Source: Staphylococcus xylosus NJ
GTDB lineage: Bacteria; Bacillota; Bacilli; Staphylococcales; Staphylococcaceae
Length of the DNA stretch: 64,000 nucleotides
Assembly: GCF_000338275.1 (NCBI RefSeq)
Contig: NZ_ANMR01000020.1
Coordinates: 30,798-94,797 of the forward strand
Direction of reading: 5' to 3'
Shown: one piece after another, positions 60,616 to 64,000 of the stretch
How the letters are laid out: every line of letters starts with the position of its first letter
How positions within the stretch are numbered: position 1 is the first letter of the stretch
Made by a program: the position numbers and the translations under genes
Notes under the pieces: model-generated
What the model saw: only the letters and a program-made list of their open reading frames with translations
Told to the model about the DNA's origin: nothing
Databases searched by the model: none

Positions 60616-60970
60616 ATCAAAACTCCTTATGTATTTATATTTTTAATATACTTTAAAATGATAATAAGGTAAATATGTGTTGCAATATTCTTACTGTAAA
60701 AATGAAATGAATAATTCTAGATAATATTGTAAATTATAAAATAATATAAAAAGGAGCGAGACAGAAATCAAAATTTTAATCTGATTTCATGTTTCGCCCC
60801 GAGTTAGAGTGATTGATATCTAAAAAAATAAAATGACTAATACTTAGTATTTAAATATCAATTATTACTGTGTATGGAATTACTATAGAATTACAAACTT
60901 GCAATTTTAGTTTGTTAATGATAATAAATAACATACAATGTAATACCTCATGTTTATTTCAGAAACTGCA
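60616..60970. other. Gene-free region with a repeat hairpin
   Basis: About 355 AT-rich bases. It carries the hairpin at 60752-60800 of the staphylococcal GGAGTGGGACAGAAAT-type repeat; nothing else was recognised apart from the BrkB-like gene's upstream region. Confidence 0.55.
60752..60800. repeat. Repeat hairpin of the GGAGCGAGACAGAAATCA type
   Basis: GGAGCGAGACAGAAATCA pairs imperfectly with TGATTTCATGTTTCGCCCC. Related hairpins are widespread in staphylococcal intergenic DNA; it may act as a terminator in either direction. Confidence 0.6.
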
Positions 60971-61255
60971 TTAGCTGTTTAAACGATTGTTTTTACGTTC
61001 GACAAATGTGTTTTTAGCTTCTTTTATTGAGCGTTCCAATTCAGGATTATTGCGTCTGATTTCTTCAACAACATCTTTCCAATAAAATACTTCATCTTTT
61101 ATATTATTAAGTGCAGATGGTTTTTGAGGACGGTTGCCTTCTTTTCTATCTTTAATAGACTGCTTTAAAGACTGTCTTGTTGATTTGTCTGCTAATGTTG
61201 CTGCACCTCCGATGATGGCACCTATTAATATTCCTGGAATTAATTTGTTTTGCAT
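60971..61255 (-). CDS. YtxH-like small protein
   Basis: A 94-residue protein with an N-terminal glycine-rich hydrophobic segment (LIPGILIGAIIGGAATLADKST) and a charged helical C-terminal part, as in YtxH-like stress proteins. AGAGAGGGG precedes the ATG. It begins 6 bases after ptpA and should be in the same operon. The function is unknown. Confidence 0.78.
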   Translation of the reverse strand: MQNKLIPGILIGAIIGGAATLADKSTRQSLKQSIKDRKEGNRPQKPSALNNIKDEVFYWKDVVEEIRRNNPELERSIKEAKNTFVERKNNRLNS

Positions 61256-61261
61256 TATATT

Positions 61262-61726
61262 TTACCCCTCTCTTAAGTTTGCATCTTTAATTATAAAATT
61301 AATTAAATTATCACAAGATGATTGTACCATTTTATAAACACCTTCGAAATTATTTGTATAATAAGGGTCTGGCACATCAGTTTCGTCCATATCACTAAAG
61401 TCTAACAATTTGTATAATTGACCTTTAATGTTTGGATTGATTTGTTTAATGTTATCTACGTTACTTTGATCCATTGCAATGATATAGTCAAAGTCATCAT
61501 TAGGCTGAAACAATTCGCTAATCATACCATTGAATGGTATGTTATGCGAGTTTAGAATTGCTTGAGTCCCTTCATGAGGAGGTTCTCCTAAATTCCATTT
61601 CCCTGTACCTTTAGAGGATACATTGATATCTTGAATGTTTCTATCTAGTAATTTTTGTCGCATAATGGCTTCTGCCATAGGCGAGCGACATATGTTACCT
61701 AGACACACGAATGCTACAGTTGTCAT
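61262..61726 (-). CDS. ptpA: Low-molecular-weight protein-tyrosine phosphatase, PtpA type
   Basis: A 154-residue phosphatase: P-loop FVCLGNICRSPMAEAI with Cys8 and Arg14, and the general-acid Asp in DVPDPYYTN. It dephosphorylates tyrosine residues; in S. aureus PtpA is secreted and active inside macrophages, which cannot be read here. TTGGAGGTAC precedes the ATG. First gene of a ptpA-ytxH-like pair. Confidence 0.93.
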   Translation of the reverse strand: MTTVAFVCLGNICRSPMAEAIMRQKLLDRNIQDINVSSKGTGKWNLGEPPHEGTQAILNSHNIPFNGMISELFQPNDDFDYIIAMDQSNVDNIKQINPNIKGQLYKLLDFSDMDETDVPDPYYTNNFEGVYKMVQSSCDNLINFIIKDANLREG

Positions 61727-61860
61727 ATGAGTACCTCCAAATTTATATAATCCTCATTCCCATTTTAAAGCTTTTTTAATCATTTCTAAAGGGGGAATTA
61801 TGATAAAAGTTTTACAAGGTAATTAAATTTGATAAAATGAGAAAAAAAGAGGTGAATAAT

Positions 61861-62064
61861 TTGGCAAATAATAATGAGCAAATGATAGACGAAATAAGAG
61901 GACGCTTAAATCTTGTGAATCAAAGCGTGATTGATCCAGAAAAGTTTAAAACAGCGAATGAGCAAGAAATTCGTGAAATTTACGATTATGTTACATCAAA
62001 GGCGTCATTTACGCCAAGTGAAGCATCAGCTATTGCAGAGGCACTTGGTCAGATTCGTCAATAG
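61861..62064 (+). CDS. DUF1128 (UPF0435) protein
   Basis: The start is TTG 61861 (MANNNEQMIDEIRGRLNLVNQSVI...), after AAAGAGGTG; an in-frame ATG at 61837 precedes the ribosome binding site. The 67-residue helical protein matches UPF0435 of staphylococci in length and sequence pattern (SKASFTPSEASAIAEALGQIR). The function is unknown. The aminopeptidase gene follows after 17 bases. Confidence 0.87.
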   Translation: MANNNEQMIDEIRGRLNLVNQSVIDPEKFKTANEQEIREIYDYVTSKASFTPSEASAIAEALGQIRQ

Positions 62065-62081
62065 AAATGGAGTGAGTACAT

Positions 62082-63320
62082 ATGACTCAATTACAAGATA
62101 AACTTAAACAATATGCCGAACTTTTAGTAGGTGTAGGTATGAATGTTCAAAAAGATCAACCAGTATTTATTCGTTCGAGCGTTGATGCATTGGAGTTAAC
62201 ACATTACATAGTAGAAGCTGCTTATCAACGCGGTGCCTCTGACGTTAAAGTCGAATATAGTGATGATAGATTGTCACGCTTGAAATTTGAGTATGAGACA
62301 GTAGAACATTTTGAGAAAAATGAAGTTAAATCATACGAAGTTGAACAACGCATGGATTATGTTAAAAGAGGTGCAGCGAATCTTGCGTTAATTACTAAAG
62401 ATCCTGATTTATTAAGTGGTATAGATGGAGATAAATTATCCGCATTTCAACGAGAATATTCAATGGCATATAAAGGATATATGGAAGCGAGTCAAAAAAA
62501 TCAATTTCCTTGGTGTGTAGCAGCATTTCCATCTAAATCATGGGCAAAACGTGTCTATCCAGAACTATCTGAAACAGACGCATACTGTAAATTTATTGAT
62601 GAAGTGCTAGATATTGTGCGTGTAGATGGTAATGATCCAGTTACGAATTGGCAAAAACACGTAGACAATTTAAGTCAACATGCTAAAAGATTGCAACTTA
62701 AAAACTATAAAGCTTTTCATTATGTGTCAGAAGGTACAGATTTAGAGATTGGTTTACCTGAAGGGCATATTTGGGAAGACGCTACGAGTTATACAAGTGA
62801 AGGACAAGCTTTTGTAGCTAACATTCCTACAGAAGAAGTTTTCACTGCACCACATCGATTGAAAGTTAATGGCTATGTTACGAATAAATTGCCTTTAAGT
62901 CATAATGGCAATATTATTGATAATTTCACGTTAACATTTAAAGATGGTGCTGTAGTTGACTTTAAAGCTGAAAAAGGCGAGTCAGTATTACGCGACTTAT
63001 TAAATACTGATGAAGGTGCAAAACGTTTAGGAGAAGTAGCGCTTGTACCTGATGATTCACCGATTTCAAACAGAAATACGATTTATTATAATACATTATT
63101 TGATGAAAATGCTTCATGTCATATTGCTTTAGGTGCGGCATATGCTTTCAATATTGAAGGCGGTACAGAAATGACAACAGATGAAAAAATAGAACACGGA
63201 CTTAATGACTCATTGGTGCATGTCGATTTTATGATTGGTAGTCGTGATTTAACTATTTATGGTATTACACAAAATGGTGAAAAAGAACTAGTGTTTGAAC
63301 AGGGAAATTGGGCAAAATAA
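62082..63320 (+). CDS. ampS: Aminopeptidase, M29 family (AmpS type)
   Basis: A 412-residue metal-dependent aminopeptidase. The M29 signature is visible in the C-terminal half: [40 protein letters not shown] (His and Asp ligands), with [34 protein letters not shown] earlier (Glu). It trims N-terminal residues from peptides. GGAGTGAG precedes the ATG. Likely co-transcribed with the DUF1128 gene; a hairpin follows at 63347. Confidence 0.93.
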   Translation: MTQLQDKLKQYAELLVGVGMNVQKDQPVFIRSSVDALELTHYIVEAAYQRGASDVKVEYSDDRLSRLKFEYETVEHFEKNEVKSYEVEQRMDYVKRGAANLALITKDPDLLSGIDGDKLSAFQREYSMAYKGYMEASQKNQFPWCVAAFPSKSWAKRVYPELSETDAYCKFIDEVLDIVRVDGNDPVTNWQKHVDNLSQHAKRLQLKNYKAFHYVSEGTDLEIGLPEGHIWEDATSYTSEGQAFVANIPTEEVFTAPHRLKVNGYVTNKLPLSHNGNIIDNFTLTFKDGAVVDFKAEKGESVLRDLLNTDEGAKRLGEVALVPDDSPISNRNTIYYNTLFDENASCHIALGAAYAFNIEGGTEMTTDEKIEHGLNDSLVHVDFMIGSRDLTIYGITQNGEKELVFEQGNWAK

Positions 63321-63346
63321 GATATAACGGTTAATAAATAAATTTA

Positions 63347-63375
63347 CAGTGTTTTGATGTCATTTCAGAACACTG
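63347..63375 (+). terminator. Terminator after ampS
   Basis: CAGTGTT / AACACTG stem with a 15-base loop followed by ATTTTTATT. Confidence 0.75.
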
Positions 63376-63412
63376 ATTTTTATTAGTTCAAAGCAAAGGA
63401 ATGGATTATATT

Positions 63413-63934
63413 ATGGGAAATGTAAAGCGTAAGTCAATGTCAGAATCAAGAAGTATTAAGGAACGACAAGTATTTCCACAAGATACAAACCATTTGCATA
63501 CAATGTTTGGAGGCATGTTGATGGCAAATGTGGACGAAATTTCTGCAATAACAGCAACGAAACATAGTAATTCTCAAGTAGTAACAGCTTCAACAGATTC
63601 TGTCGATTTTTTAAAACCGATTAAGACTGGTGATATTGTGTCCTATGAAGCTATGGTGTCATATGCAGGACAATCATCTATGGAGGTTTGTGTACAAATC
63701 ATTATAGAAGATATTATAAGAAATGAGCGTCATTTAGCAGCGTTAAGTTTCTTAACTTTTGTTGCACTAGATGCGGATGGTAAACCACAAGAAGTACCTC
63801 AAGTTTATCCAGAGACACAAACTGAAATGTGGTTTCATGACACGGCGCTTGCACGAGTGAAACGTAGAAAAGAACGTAGAAATGAAAGTAAAGAAACCAT
63901 AGCTTTTTTAGCAAATGCTCAAAATATGAAATAG
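63413..63934 (+). CDS. Acyl-CoA thioesterase (hotdog fold)
   Basis: The start ATG 63413 (MGNVKRKSMSESRSIKERQVFPQDTNHLHTMFGG...) lies ten bases after AAAGGA; the ATG at 63401 is too close to it. The 173-residue protein has the YciA/acyl-CoA thioester hydrolase pattern: NHLHTMFGGMLMANVDEISAITATKHS and VVTASTDSVDFLKPIKTGDIV. It cleaves acyl-CoA to free acid and CoA; chain length is unknown. It is the last gene of the window. Confidence 0.9.
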   Translation: MGNVKRKSMSESRSIKERQVFPQDTNHLHTMFGGMLMANVDEISAITATKHSNSQVVTASTDSVDFLKPIKTGDIVSYEAMVSYAGQSSMEVCVQIIIEDIIRNERHLAALSFLTFVALDADGKPQEVPQVYPETQTEMWFHDTALARVKRRKERRNESKETIAFLANAQNMK

Positions 63935-63974
63935 TGATTGGCACAACGAAATCTAATATAATGATAAAAAAAGC

Positions 63975-64000
63975 GGCTAGGACCTTTAATGGTCCTAGCC
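63975..64000. terminator. Terminator at the right edge
   Basis: Perfect GGCTAGGACC / GGTCCTAGCC stem with a 6-base loop, cut by the window end so that the T-tail cannot be seen. Confidence 0.75.

Overview
The window is a chromosomal segment of a low-GC Gram-positive bacterium, clearly a Staphylococcus and probably a coagulase-negative species. The evidence is staphylococcal gene content and order (nitrilase-family gene, nitroreductase, sdrH, mroQ, groESL, pmtR-pmtABCD, nos-pheA, pcrB-pcrA-ligA-camS, putP, gatCAB, murT-gatD, map, vraUTSR), strong GGAGG-type ribosome binding sites, AT-rich intergenic DNA and recurring staphylococcal intergenic repeats. The species cannot be fixed by eye. The window contains no rRNA, tRNA, CRISPR array, insertion sequence or prophage that I can recognise.

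Layout. 1-4430: agr-flanking genes (partial carbon-nitrogen hydrolase, nitroreductase, the repeat-rich surface protein SdrH, the membrane protease MroQ). 4500-6600: groES-groEL with CIRCE and a CtsR-like box. 6600-9720: DinB-like protein, aminotransferase, a compact type I toxin-antitoxin module and a small membrane protein. 9780-13430: regulator and ABC transporters that export phenol-soluble modulins. 13490-18740: thioredoxin-like protein, envelope proteins of DUF1700/DUF4097 type, a C45-family Ntn hydrolase, two small unlisted peptides and a YolD-like protein. 18860-30750: metabolism (lactonase, aldehyde dehydrogenase, pyrophosphatase, nicotinamidase, beta-helix protein, dicarboxylate symporter, prephenate dehydratase, NO synthase, NAD synthesis). 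30800-49350: purB, DNA repair (pcrA, ligA), proline uptake, tRNA amidation, lipid kinase, rRNA methylation. 49500-64000: Pol IV, exonuclease, ferritin, MurT-GatD, methionine aminopeptidase, VraUTSR cell-wall stress system, BrkB-like protein, tyrosine phosphatase, aminopeptidase and thioesterase.

The most interesting unlisted system lies at 9040-9328. A 32-residue hydrophobic Fst-like peptide is preceded by a promoter overlapped by a 14-bp LexA-type SOS box. A convergent antisense RNA promoter lies downstream and the two transcripts would share a terminator. A 17/18-nt direct repeat duplicates the toxin ribosome-binding/start-codon region inside the predicted antisense RNA. This looks like a DNA-damage-inducible type I toxin-antitoxin locus. 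A nearly identical LexA box lies in front of the yolD-like gene at 18330-18740, so two SOS units may exist about 10 kb apart. A second candidate is an 18-residue amphipathic Trp-Trp peptide (17511-17567) on its own short, hairpin-capped transcript.

Cooperating groups: SdrH/MroQ with the agr system just outside the window; PmtR with PmtABCD; nos with pheA; pncA, pncB and nadE in NAD salvage; pcrB-pcrA-ligA-camS; MurT/GatD amidating lipid II; and VraUTSR sensing cell-wall damage.
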